The notes under the pieces were generated by a model. The model had not been told where the DNA came from, ran no database searches, and worked only from the letters and a program-made list of their open reading frames with translations. From contig NC_134433.1 in assembly GCF_030867145.1 (NCBI RefSeq), positions 16,341,896-16,405,895 of the forward strand: DNA of 64,000 nucleotides. The letters run 5' to 3'. Each line of letters opens with the position of its first letter. Position 1 is the stretch's first letter. Positions 39,301 to 50,500 of this stretch are shown here, in pieces. Origin of the DNA: Opisthocomus hoazin (taxonomy: Eukaryota; Chordata; Aves; Opisthocomiformes; Opisthocomidae). The position numbers were made by a program, and so were the translations under genes.

Positions 39301-42300
39301 TGGTTGTGCATTCTCCCCAGACTCCTCTATTCTCTGTTCTGTTGGAGCTAGTAAAGCAGTATGTGTCAGAGTTTCTTGTTCATTAAATCTACTGAATTGT
39401 GTGCATAATCATTTTAAATCTAAGTAACATTAAGCTTGTGCTCGGTGTCATGAACTTCTAATGTTTTATGATGATGTAAAAGTGCATGAAATTGAACTAG
39501 CAAATAGTGCATTAAGACACTGATCTATGAATTGAACTTGCACTGCTTTTAGTGGAAGAAACTGTAAGCATTCTTTCAGAAATAGTTCTACACATCTGCA
39601 CGTGTTCATAGCATAAAACCAAAGATGACTAAAGCTTCCAGTGTTAAAAGATACTTAAATTAATGCATTAAACTATTTTGTTGCTGATTTTATCCTTTCT
39701 GTTTCCTGCTCAATGAAAAGGACTTTTCAAAGTCTGAGCCAGTCATGGTATCTCCTGCTGAACAAAAATGTTTCTACATGTTTTCCAATACAAATGGCAC
39801 TCATATCTAGATCTAGAACGAAGAACAGCATACTGGTTTTGTTTTCATCTGTATTCTAATGCCCTGCTAGAGAACTGAAAGCAGTGCAGGTAAAGCACAT
39901 ATGCCATAAGCTGCTTTTCTTGGCACTGAAGAGTTAGATAAAACAGAAAGGGGAATTCAGTCTAGTTAAAGGAGCTTTGCAGGTAGTTTAATGAAGCCTA
40001 GTGATGCTGAGTAAAAAGCACAATTAAGTCATTGGATACCACTTTATATGGATGACTGTTCAAATGCATTTTATACTGGAAATTATCAGTGCGGATTTGA
40101 TAGAGAATAGTTGAGGTCTGGGTTTTGTTTCTTCTTTAAATAGAGCAGATGTGGATGTATACGTTGATATCTTAGGCTGTGTGTTTTCCATAAGCTTCTT
40201 GCTTTCCCTGTCACAGGTGGTGGCAGCAATATTGGTGTGATTGAGGTTAAGCTGGCACCACTCACACAGGAGCACAATGGTGTTAGCTGGGCAGAAAGAG
40301 TGGCATCTCTGGCTACCAGGCTGGGGGCGAACTTTACCGTAGGACGAAGTAACCTTGCATTCGACTGCAAGGTGTACTGTACGTACGCAGGTGCTGGTTG
40401 ATGTCCACTTTCTGCTTTCTTTCTTTCTTTTTATTTTTTTAATAATTTTCACAGCAGTGAAACAAACTGACTCCTAAAACTTAGTTTTCAGTTTTATGGA
40501 ATGTTGGGGTCTCCTTGGAGAAACTGGTCAACGTGTTTATAAGTGATTGTAAAACGGTTCAGGTTTAGGAAGTATGTGAGGCACTAAGGCTATGTTTGCT
40601 TTGGTCAAACATACAAATTTATCCAAGATGCCAGTATTTAATTTGTGCCGTAAAACTGAGTCAGGGGAAAAATCACAGACCCTAATGAGCTCTTTTAGGG
40701 ACATAACATCTTATGCTAAAGACGTACATTTTCTATAAAATTATGCTGCAGTACATAGATCGTTCCTATTAAGTAATTCTGCACAGTCTTTATTTTGATT
40801 ATATATAAATGTACAACTGCATGTAAAATCCTTGAATACTATTACCTTTTATAATACAATATGCAATTAGCGGGGTAAATTGTAGTATTAATGTTGTTTT
40901 TTAGTGTTGACTTGATTTAAGATGCATAAATTCTTTCTAATAATGTGGTTAGACTTCCCTATTGTTTTGCCAGAGACATAACTTTTGGCTGTGAAAATTC
41001 TTTTTGCTTGCAGTATCTGTTTCTCTTCCTAGGCTGACGTTGGTGATCCAAGCCAATTGTAAACAAGTGATCTTAAACTCAAAGGGATGCCACTGGAGTA
41101 ACAATATGTTAACCTTACATTTTCTGTCTGTATATTTCTTAAAATTTTGGTAGTTACTGAAAAGAGGGGACTGTAGAGTTTTAACCCTATTTATTTCTGC
41201 ATATTTTAATAAAATAGTTTCATAATACATGAATTTCAGTAAGCTACATGGTTAAATTGTGTTGCCTTTATCTTATATTTTGGCTTATTTTGTTAATAAC
41301 ATTTAACAAACTCAAGTTAGAACTTGCATGTCTGCTTTAATTATTTTTTAAAAATTGATTTTAATCTGAGTATGACACTGAGCATATTTCTTAATTGTAG
41401 TAATTCATAATGCCTGATTTTAATATAATCTAAATAAGACTAGCAGCAATATTAAAAAAAAAGTAAATGCTTCATTGCATCTCTGAGCAGAGCTATAACA
41501 TTACCTTATTTAATTGCAGGTTTTTCTCTGGGATATGGATAAATACTCCATGATACGGAAACTTGAAGGACATCACAATGATGTTGTAGCTTGTGAGTTT
41601 TCTCCTGATGGAGCTTTACTGGCTACTGCATCTTATGATACTCGAGTCTATGTCTGGGATCCACATATTGGAGTTATCCTTATGGAATTCGGGTAAGTAA
41701 AACTCTGAGAAAGAATTTAAGGTACTGATATTTTTAGTACTAATTTAAGCATCTTCAGCAAAGCTGAAGTGTTCAGTACTACAGAATATACAGTAGTTCA
41801 GTCTCCACTCCTGATTTTATAATTAGATGTTCAATCCGTTTTTTCTTCCTCAGCTTTGCTAGTCATGGCTGAAGGAAACACTTCCATAGTTCTTAAACAT
41901 CATGCTGTTAGCTACGTGTCTCTCTATCTCCAGGCATCTGTTTCCCCCTCCTACTCCAATATTTGCTGGAGGTGCAAATGACCGATGGGTCAGATCTGTA
42001 TCTTTTAGTCACGATGGACTACATATTGCAAGCCTTGCTGATGATAAGTAAGTATGAGGAAAGGTTTGTTACTTCTCTTAATTCTTCCCGTATGACATGA
42101 ACTTCTAAATACTAAGCCAGCTTTTTTTTTTAATTGAGTAATGGCTTCTAATGGTCATGGTAGAAGTAGATGAGTTTTCTGGTATATGTTTATTCTTAAC
42201 GTAGAAATAATTGGTTGTGTACAGAATAGATGATCTGAATAACTTAAAGCATGTAAAAGCTGAAATCAGAAAAAGAGCGGTTGTAAACAGTGAAAAATGT

Positions 42301-43588
42301 AAATAGAGTTAATGCAGGTAAATTATTCTGTGATCTCCCATTTGACTTCTGCTAACACTGCAAAAATATTTTGAAGAACTATTTTAAGAATAGGAAGAAT
42401 GCTTTCTCAAGATGACAGCAAGGGTGTTAAGATATCTACAGGAGGGTTTTAGGTTGTTTTTTTTAATTCAGACACGCATTGTTGAGCTTTCGTAGCATCT
42501 GTAGGTCACGTTATTGCTTTCTGCTGTTGAAGGCAATCTTTTATTTTAATTGGCAGAGTTAAAATGGTTGAAGAAGTACCGATCAATATACATATCAGGA
42601 ATGAAGTCGTCATAGCATTTCAGGCCAAATCTGAAACACCTTGTATGCATATTAAAATGTTTAGAAAAATTCACTGAGCTCTACTTCAGACTAGTTTCTT
42701 GTGCAGTGTCAGAAAATATCAGAATTAAATGTCTACTCTGATAACTTACTACTTTCTTCTTCCCTTTTCAGAATGGTAAGATTCTGGAGAATTGATGAAG
42801 AATACCCTGTACAAGTTGCGCCTCTGAACAATGGGCTCTGCTGTACTTTTTCTACTGATGGCAGTGTTCTAGCTGCAGGGCAAGTATATACTTTTTTTTT
42901 TTTCCTCCTTTCTAAAATATTAAGGTAACACAAAAGGTTGAAAACAGTGGCTAAGTCTCTTAAAAAGCTTCAGTTGTGACTTGCAACATGATGCTTCTGA
43001 CTTGGTTTTACTTCTGGTACTGTTTGTTTAAACATGCCTGGAATACTAGTAAAATCCAGAAGCTGATAAACTCATTTCTTGTCTTTGAGAATGAATGAAG
43101 GACAGACCCACAAACATGTGGATTGGGAAGAGACCCATAGATCATCCAGGGCAGTTACTCTGTTGCAGGTGGTGTACTCAATAGCTGTTGGAAGGTCTGC
43201 GCGAGCCTGGCGCACAGATAATCGGCAAGTTGCTTATTGTGCTGTTATAGCTTAAAAGAAGAACTGGCATCTAATGTAAATGAGTCTGGAACAGCTAGAA
43301 CTAAGCAACAGGAAGCTCGGAGCGCATTCCCCCAAACTAGCAATGTATGTGAGAATTTGTACTAAGTTGAAATCATTCAGGTGGATTAATTCTGGTGGGG
43401 TTTTTGGTTTTCTTTTTTTTTTGTGCAGGACCCAGGATGGCAGTGTGTACTTCTGGGCAACTCCAAAACAAGTTTCCAGTCTCCAACATCTATGTCGCAT
43501 GGCAATTCGAAGAGTGATGCCCACCAGCCAAGTCAAGAACTTGCCTATCCCATCAAAAGTGGTGGAGTTCCTTTGTTACCAGATTTGA
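35920..43588 (+). CDS. WSB1: WSB1, WD repeat and SOCS box-containing protein 1 (complete, nine exons)
   Basis: WSB1 is the substrate-recognition subunit of an Elongin B/C-Cullin5-Rbx ubiquitin ligase; reported mammalian substrates include the thyroid deiodinase DIO2 and HIPK2. Joined exons are 35920-35959, 36489-36657, 37613-37881, 38724-38855, 39258-39358, 41520-41692, 41934-42047, 42772-42879 and 43429-43588, totalling 1266 bases. This gives 421 residues plus TGA, the same length as the human protein as I recall it. WD40 blades end in motifs such as NGRIKIWD (about 150-157), KTLRVWDLKDD (about 193-203), AVFLWDMDK (237-245), RVYVWDP, MVRFWRID and SVYFWATP. The C-terminal SOCS box runs from about 386, with BC box SLQHLCRMAI (386-395) and Cul5 box LPIP (407-410). 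All introns are GT-AG except intron 8, which uses GC-AG. The start ATG has G at +4 but T at -3. Residue positions of blades are approximate. Confidence 0.98.
36489..36657 (+). CDS. WSB1: WSB1 exon 2
   Basis: The acceptor is CTTTTTAG and the donor GTAAGA. It encodes about residues 14-70, including GELLAPTSPFDKKCGREN and the first beta-propeller blade sequence FAPDGSYFAWSQGHR. The splice phase is 1 in and 2 out. Confidence 0.97.
37590..37608 (+). repeat. (TTTG) microsatellite in the exon 3 acceptor tract
   Basis: Four or more TTTG units make up most of the sequence immediately before the TTTTGCAG acceptor of WSB1 exon 3, so a length-variable repeat doubles as part of the polypyrimidine tract. 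Confidence 0.85.
37613..37881 (+). CDS. WSB1: WSB1 exon 3
   Basis: The acceptor tract is a (TTTG) repeat ending TTTTGCAG; the donor is GTAGAG at 37882. It encodes about residues 70-159, including the HIIDCGDIVWSLAFGSSVPE block and the first clear WD signature, GLNNGRIKIWDVYTG. Confidence 0.97.
38724..38855 (+). CDS. WSB1: WSB1 exon 4
   Basis: The acceptor is GTAACAG and the donor GTATGC. It encodes about residues 160-203: the blade beginning KLLLNLMDHTEVVRDLTF and ending SASRDKTLRVWDLKDD. Confidence 0.97.
39258..39358 (+). CDS. WSB1: WSB1 exon 5
   Basis: The acceptor is CTTTTTAG and the donor GTATGT at 39359, which ends the exon in phase 0 after residue 237. It encodes NMMKVLRGHQNWVYGCAFSP and SVGASKA. 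Confidence 0.97.
40217..40390 (+). other. candidate cryptic or poison exon in WSB1 intron 5
   Basis: This 174-base, relatively GC-rich island in an otherwise AT-rich intron is bounded by a CCTGTCACAG acceptor-like site and a CAG/GTGCTG donor-like site. One frame (from 40219) is open throughout and reads protein-like sequence including LAPLTQEHNGVSWAERVASL. The phase imposed by exon 5 (phase 0) instead meets TGA after seven codons. If spliced in, it would truncate WSB1 after residue 237. It could equally be an old repeat remnant. Confidence 0.25.
41520..41692 (+). CDS. WSB1: WSB1 exon 6
   Basis: The acceptor is ATTGCAG and the donor GTAAGT at 41693. It encodes residues 238-294 and part of 295, covering VFLWDMDKYSMIRKLEGHHN and the next blade, ending TRVYVWDPHIG. 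The preceding intron is the longest in the gene (2161 bases). Confidence 0.97.
41934..42047 (+). CDS. WSB1: WSB1 exon 7
   Basis: The acceptor is CTCCAG and the donor GTAAGT at 42048. It encodes HLFPPPTPIFAGGANDRWVR and the blade strand VSFSHDGLHIASLADD. Confidence 0.97.
42772..42879 (+). CDS. WSB1: WSB1 exon 8
   Basis: The acceptor is CCCTTTTCAG. It encodes MVRFWRIDEEYPVQVAPLNN and CTFSTDGSVLAA, ending in GG of a split glycine codon. The donor is GCAAGT at 42880, a non-canonical but strong GC donor. The only nearby GT (42884) would shift the frame. Confidence 0.95.
43115..43165 (-). mobile_element. possible degraded CR1 3' remnant
   Basis: In WSB1 intron 8 the plus strand reads GATTGGGAAGAGACCCATAG and ATCATCCAGGGC. 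This resembles the GGTTGGAAGGGACCTNNAGATCATC core of CR1 3' ends on the minus strand. The similarity is partial and the edges are uncertain. Confidence 0.35.
43429..43588 (+). CDS. WSB1: WSB1 exon 9 (last coding exon, SOCS box)
   Basis: The acceptor is a T-rich tract ending GTGCAG. It encodes TQDGSVYFWATPKQ, the last propeller strand, then the SOCS box with SLQHLCRMAIRRVMP and LPIPSKVVEFL, ending CYQI and TGA at 43586-43588. Confidence 0.97.
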
Positions 43589-44590
43589 ATTAAAAAAACA
43601 AACCACCAAAAACAAAACAAACAAACAAAAAAACCCCAAACTGGCAGGTGGCCCAGCTGCTGAAACTGGCTAAACACTTTAAAGAATCCTCAAACTTTAA
43701 CAGCCTTTAAGCTTAAAACTCTACAGGTTTTCAAGAGCTATTTAAAGTGATAATCTAAATACTATTTTGTCATAATGCCTGACAGGTAAATTTTTCATAT
43801 TTATAGAAAACACAGTAGAAGTATTCCTGGTGTTCTCAATTTTCTAAAATATAACTGTGAAAACATGTACATATATAGACATAAGCTGCTACATGTTATC
43901 AATGTACCTTTAAAAATTGCTTTTATTATTTTTAATGTGTATCATGTATATATTGCTTCGGTAGAGCCATCAGATGCGTCTGTGCTGTAAAGTGGAAGGA
44001 TAGCTATTCTGGGACACTGAGTTAGAAAAAATACTGACTTAAGGAAACTTGACTGCTCTGTATGTATGTACATTGGTTGGGGTTCAGGAAACTGATCCAC
44101 AGATAAGAATTCCTGCTAGTTTATTTCATGAAGAGGTACAGCTTGGCTTTTTAGAGCAATGTATGGTGATGACAAGTAGGCTGAGGTGAGGGTTGGAGTA
44201 TGTCTGATGTGAACCCAGGGGTGTTGCCTGTGTGTCAGCTGAAGAAGGCCTTAAGTTCCATAGCAGCAAATCAGGTTAAATTTCAGTATTGGGCAGTGTT
44301 AAAGAAATATTTCCTTACATTTCTGAAAATCTTAACTACTGTATTACTGCCTGACACTTTGTCTGTAATGGGAGAAATTTACAGACGGTTTATTAATCTT
44401 TAACCCTGTAATATCTCTTTGGGGGTGATCATTGGTTAATGGCCAAAGATAAGCAAGATACTTGGTTTTGCCTTCTGTTATTTATCTGTACCTGCAGATA
44501 TAAAGAATGTATGCATTGCATAAAATGCCTCATTATATATATTTTTTTGTTGATTTTTTTTATTAAAAACTTGTATAAAAGTTTCCTGAT
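43589..44590 (+). other. WSB1: WSB1 3' untranslated region
   Basis: This is AT-rich sequence following the TGA. It starts with an A-rich stretch and holds two perfect Pumilio response elements of the TGTANATA form: TGTACATA at 43866-43873 and TGTATATA at 43945-43952. The length of about 1 kb fits WSB1 transcripts in other vertebrates. The end is inferred from the poly(A) signal. Confidence 0.7.
44562..44567 (+). terminator. WSB1: WSB1 poly(A) signal ATTAAA
   Basis: ATTAAA is followed about 20 bases on by a GT/T-rich stretch (GTTTCCTGATGTTG), the expected arrangement for cleavage near 44,580-44,590. A downstream AATAAA at 45525-45530 could serve a longer form. Confidence 0.55.
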
Positions 44591-47500
44591 GTTGCATCCG
44601 GTGACTGATTTTTATCAACACTATCTGCATGCAGCAGATCTAGTGGGAATCTGCGATTGCAGGCCTCCGCAGTTTTCCTTTTCAGGACCACAGTACAATA
44701 ATCTTGGTGAAACTTACTGTGGGGAGCTACAGCAAGATCTTCAAACCTTTTATACGGGTGACAAGGTCGGAAGCACAGGCGCTGTCAGTGTTGCCCTGCT
44801 CCTGCATGGTACAGAGCATGGAAATGGGGTTCTGACTGCAACATGCAGCCATGGTGGCCACAGGCTGCAGAACTGCATACCCTGAACGTAGCTCTTTACT
44901 CCCTCCTGCTTCCAGAGCTCTGTTTTGGTAAGCCGCTTCCACGTCATACCAAGCACTACATAAGTCGTATGATGTAGCAGGCAGGGATTTTGCAACTTGC
45001 AATCGAGACCCAAATTGCTTTCCTCACAAGGCCAGTGGCTTGTTACAAATGAACGGTGCTACAGAATTGCCACTACCCCAGTTCTGGGCGGGTGACAGGT
45101 ATGGTGAGGGCTGGAGATCTCTGGGAGCAGAGAAGCTTTTGCTTAGGAATGAGAATTCCTGTAACTGGGTACTAAGCCCCAGGAAAGCAGCCAGCACAAG
45201 GCTGATCTGGACAAGGCCACATGCTGAATCATCACAGCCTAATTAATATGTGTCCAGTGCAGTTAAAATTGTCTAATGATCATGACATATGTCTTCGCAA
45301 CCTTCGGTAACTCACTTCCTTTGCATTTACAAATTTGCCAATGATAGACTGAGGTTAGTAGGGAAGGAAGATGTGCAACTCCTGCTTATCTATCAAAAAT
45401 GGAAGGGAGATTCCACTCAACCCCATTTGACCAAGTAATGCATCTTTTTACATTTTGTGTGGACAATGCTAGGTCTCTTCCTGGCTTCCACCACTTTAAC
45501 TGCTATATAAAATGAATATAATGAAATAAATTATTCTCAGGCATGCCATTAGCATTTTAAGAGCCTAGAATGCCTTGGAACTGCAAAGGCACTTCTCTGT
45601 CTCAACAATCTCATCTCACTGGCAGATGTATTTTCTGATTGTGTCCTTGTTTTCTTGGGTGAAGTACAAAAAAATCTATGACAAGGCAGCAAGAACTCTT
45701 CCTGAGTACAGCGCAGCAGGCCTTAGCCTGAAAAGACTATAAATAGCCCTGCCGCTCTGTGTCTATTGCTATACTACTGTCAAGTGGCAACACTTGCATG
45801 TCAGATTCAGTGAAAGAGAAATAATATGGTATTTCAGCCTATTTTCAATGTAACTTACTTTATTTGCACATAAATGAGAGACAATCGCTAATAGCAAGCA
45901 AGCAATCTTCTCTTCTAGAAAGCTCAGCCCAGACACCCAGGCTTACTTTCCAGGAAGTTTTCCCTGAATGCTGTTTCCAAAAGCCATAAATCAACTTTCC
46001 ACTTTCCAAGGAGTACTACAGAACAAAGCCAATGGGACAGAACTTCCTCAGAAATTAAAACCCAGCTAGCAAGGAACTAGAAAGTATACATGTTGCCATG
46101 CTACTTAATGACTCACTCATTTGGCACAGTATTTTTCATAAAAATATTACACCTAATTGAAGCAAGTATTTCCTTCCTTTGGTTTGTTCTAAATATGTGT
46201 ATCATTAAGATAAGGCTTCTCGTATATGGCCCAGCTGAAGGAAGAACTGGTGAGTTCTGTACCCCCTAGAACATCCCATCTCAACTTGAGTGCAGATATG
46301 AGTGAAGAATAGCGACCAGACATGAAGTTTTCTGCCAGGGAGCTTCCTAATTTATAAACGTGCCCTCTCTAAATGCAGAGTCACTCAGAGCACTGTGTGC
46401 TCCATTCTGCACTCTCCACTGGGAAGTTTGTCCCTAGGCAGCAGTAGCCCTTCCCAAGCCCCAAAACCAAAAAGCAAGTGGCTACCGGTATCTCCATATC
46501 AGCAAAGATTAAGCAGATAGCTGCAGACAGCTGTGTGATTCTAGAGTATGCAGTTAACAGCCCTGCCTGGTGAAGGAAGGAAGTATTCCACACCCCTGGG
46601 AACAAGGAATTTTGCCGAGGCCATTACCATTGAGTGTACGGTCACGACTGAAGGGAATAAACTGCAGCTCTGGAATGTTATTAAGACAGGTGGAAGTGGT
46701 TTGGAGACTAAGTATGCTTCACTGTTCTTGCCATGCTGTCAATAGACCAGCCTAGTTAAAAACAGCTCATGAAGAGAAAAATTGTACTGAGCAAAGTAGC
46801 ACTTCTGTGGTGTTGAGGTGCTGTTTAGCTGGGGCTGAGCAGAACTGATTTTAGATCTGTTCACAGCCATCTAGAAACATTCTGTACGGTGAGTATTTCT
46901 GTGGTGAGTGTAATTAATGTCTATAAACCCTTTTGCAATCCTCTACTGAAGCGTGCCGTGGGTATTAAAGTCAATAAAGTTGATGGGAACTGAGTCGAGG
47001 GAGCCAGAAGCAGAGCTACTCCTGCAATATGCTGACGCGCTGCTTGCATTATCCAGCTATTGCAAGCACAGCCTCGCCAGGGTAGGCAGTGAAGACAATG
47101 AACAGGAAAAAGGGATGGTGCAACAGCTTGCAACATTTCCTGACGAGAGCAGAAATACCAAGCCAAGGAAGACAAAGTGACACAAATAAAGAATTGAAAA
47201 TCAGTGGGTCAGAAGCTCTATTAAAAGAAGGAAGGCATGTTAACGACACAAAAGCAATAGACAGAGGTAGTCAAAATAGGCAAGAGGAAATTTCTGAATC
47301 ACTGAGGAGGACTTTAGTCCTTTACTCTGTGGCTGGGCACTGGTATTAGAAAGGTTGAGAGGGTTTTGCGGTGTTGCTGTGATTGTTTACTAGTCCCACG
47401 CAGCAATACCGAACAGATGTTTCTACTGGGGGCAGGACGTTGGGCTACATGGAGTACTTTGTGATCTACTCTGTTCCTCTGTGCCTGAGCACAGTAAAGC

Positions 47501-50500
47501 CTCAGTATCCCATGATAGTTGACTCTGCTTTCTAAGACACCTACGCCTCAAGTCCTAAGTTGGCAGACTTGAGTGTCCCCGAGCTGAAGGAAGGGCCCAG
47601 ACCTGGTTCCAAATACAAATTTGGCTCATTTGTGCTTGCTCACGCTGCAGAACCACCTCTCTGAAGCACTGGCAAGAACGATGGCTCTGTTGCACTAGGC
47701 ACTACACAGAGTTGTAGGAAGATTAAAAGCTGATCACGAGTCCAAGATGACCCAGAATAAATTTCCTTTCACAAGTGTTGCCAACTTTGACAGATTTTTT
47801 TTTCTTTCCATTTTAGAACACTTTGCTTTTCAAGCTGTACGGTCTCTGCATTTCTTCCCCATCCCATGTTCGTATCAGAGCTAGCACGCTTGGGTCTTAG
47901 TCTGCAACCAGAGCTTCTTGTGGCTGCCACAGATACAAACAAGAAAATAACTGAAATATTGTAATTCTGTTTGTTTCCTTATAAACAAAGGGTACACTGG
48001 TAGAGGCTGGCCTGCTGCTGACTATTTTATATTTACCAGTCCCTCATTGTCTACAGCATACAGTTAATGCTTTTCATTTTGCCATGCCTGTCAGCACAGC
48101 ATTCAAGGCTGATGCTTACGGAGCTTTCTCAAAAGGCATGAAATTATCATAAGCATGTGTGAGCTGGAAACATGCTTGCTTAAGCACCTCGATGAGCTGA
48201 GCTAACAGCTAGGCTTGCCAAGTGTGTATTTCTGCAAGATCACAGTTCCAGTCTTGGAATTAGCAAGTGTGACTTAAATGCGGAGTCTTATACGAGAGGC
48301 TTATTGAAGGGTCATCTCAGGTTGCATTCACCGAAAGCTGTGATTTATGGAAGTGGAGGAAGAAAACAACATCCCTGCTTCCTTCCCTTCACCAACTCTG
48401 CACACTGTGTCCCAGCTACTCCAAAAGGAAGCCACCTCCACAAAGTGTCAGCCTGCTTCTGCTAGCTCTGCCTGCGTTGGTTCTTCTGTTTGTTCTAACC
48501 TTTTTTCCAGGATATAAATGGTAATTTCAGTCTAAGTACACAAGCTTACCTCATTAGTGAGGGTGTTTATAATCATTTAAAATGTTTAAAAGCCTCTGCC
48601 TGCTATGGTGGGACACCACAAGATGAAGCTTACAACTGATTCATCCCCAACACCCTCCAGGAGTTTCCAGTTCTGACCATTGTACAAACCTGACCCCCAT
48701 CAAGAACGCCAGGCACGGAGCTTCTCCCAGGGACAGAGAAATAACTTTTCAAAGCACAGCACCTCCTCTGCACGGCAACCAGGGAGAGGGATGCTGCATC
48801 CTGTGATGATGTCTAGTACTCTTCTAACACTGATATGTCTAGTACTCTTCCACAAATCTAACAGTAAAAGACTGGTTTTTGATCAGTGTATATTTATCCT
48901 CCCTTCCATCTGCTCGTAGCAGCACTTTCTGACAGACCTGGATGCCTAAGCAGCACAAACTTTGAGGACTGAAGCTGCTGATATAACTTTGATATTAACA
49001 TTTCCAGAAGCACAAGAAACCCGCACATGACTTACAGGCAGAGGAGCCGTGGCATGCAGGCAGCCTGGTCTAGGGAATTGCCGGACACCAGCACACAGTC
49101 AGCAGAGAAGCAGAAGCAGCACCTGAGGAGAAGCAGCACTCATGTAGGACACAAATTGGAGTATTCCCCAAAGAAAGCTGGGAGGGAGGAACTGAAGGCT
49201 TAAAGATGTAGGGAAGGAGCTTCTTCAGGAGAACAGAACTTGGGCTTGACTGCAATTAAACATATCCCAGGCTGATATCAATTCCCCTCCCAGCTGTTCT
49301 TAAGTAAAAGCTGTCAACCAGCTCCAAGGAGAAGAAGAAAAAAATAAGGCAAAGAGGGAAAAAAATTTTTAAAAATGCTAGCAATCTGAGTTATACAATA
49401 AAGCCCCTGTCCCACGTTCCAGGAAGGGACTAGTGCTGAGGTGGGTGCTCTCTGCTTTGGGGGTGAGCCCTGGCCAGTGCAGCAGGGGCTGCAGCAGGCT
49501 GGGCAGACAGATGCTGTTACAGCCCAGCGCTTAAAAGCAGCTGTGATTGAGAGGAACCATGGAGCAAAGTAGGAAGGGGCATTTTAGACAATGTGCTCTT
49601 CTTGTTTCCAAAGTAAATCCCGTGTTCTGCTGCCCTGGAGAAGTCTGTGCTTTAACTGTCGAAGTTTCTTTCACACGGGCACTACAATTATTAGGTTGGA
49701 TTCTCATGGTGTAAATGCCATGGAGGTAAGCAGATTTTTATCTGAAAATCCAGCTCTACATAGCTTCCTGCTAGCTCCATCCCCACAAGGCCACCCTGTC
49801 TGGCCTTCAGATGAGGGGCAGGGAGAAGGAATGCCTACAGATGCAGGGACAGTTTGCAAAGGGGACAGAATAGCCTCTGCCTACTAACACGGGCCTGCAG
49901 TGGCTGCCTGAAAGTCTGCAACAGGGAGCCGCAAGTCCTAGAGAAAACTGGAGCTCCAGTCAGAAGAAAGGTTTTTCTCTGGAAATACTCTGAAAACAAA
50001 ATTTATTTTCCACATTAATATACGGCATTTTAGTTGAATCACTGAGGGAGAGACTAAATAACACTGCTAAGTATTTTGTGTGATTTATTTTTTTCATACT
50101 CCAGCTGAATGAAGTCTTCTGGAACAGTTTAGAAATAGGGTAGATGAATCCCATGACCTCTTTTCCTTACAGATTACAGTCTTCTCATAAAGGACAGAGG
50201 TTATGTAAGATCCCACAGGAAATCTGGTAAAGGTGTCAGGCAGAAACAGTTTATCCAAGTAATTATTTCAGATTAGAACCACCTGAGTAAGGCGAATGGG
50301 TTTTATGTATGATGCTGGCTTCTGCAGAAGGATAATTTTATTTTATAAACACCATTCCACACAGAACACAAATCCAGCTGCAATAAGTCATTGCAGAAAA
50401 GCTTTAATTATTGATGTACTAGAACGAAAAGAAAGCCAGTGTAAACTTCAGATAAGTAATCAGTAACTTTGTTTAAGTCATTATAACAATATTAGTTATC

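Noticed and set aside
39468-39523. Box C/D snoRNA-like arrangement (ATGATGA ... CTGA) in WSB1 intron 5
   Set aside because: The bases outside the boxes cannot pair to form the required terminal stem, and no clear C'/D' pair is present.
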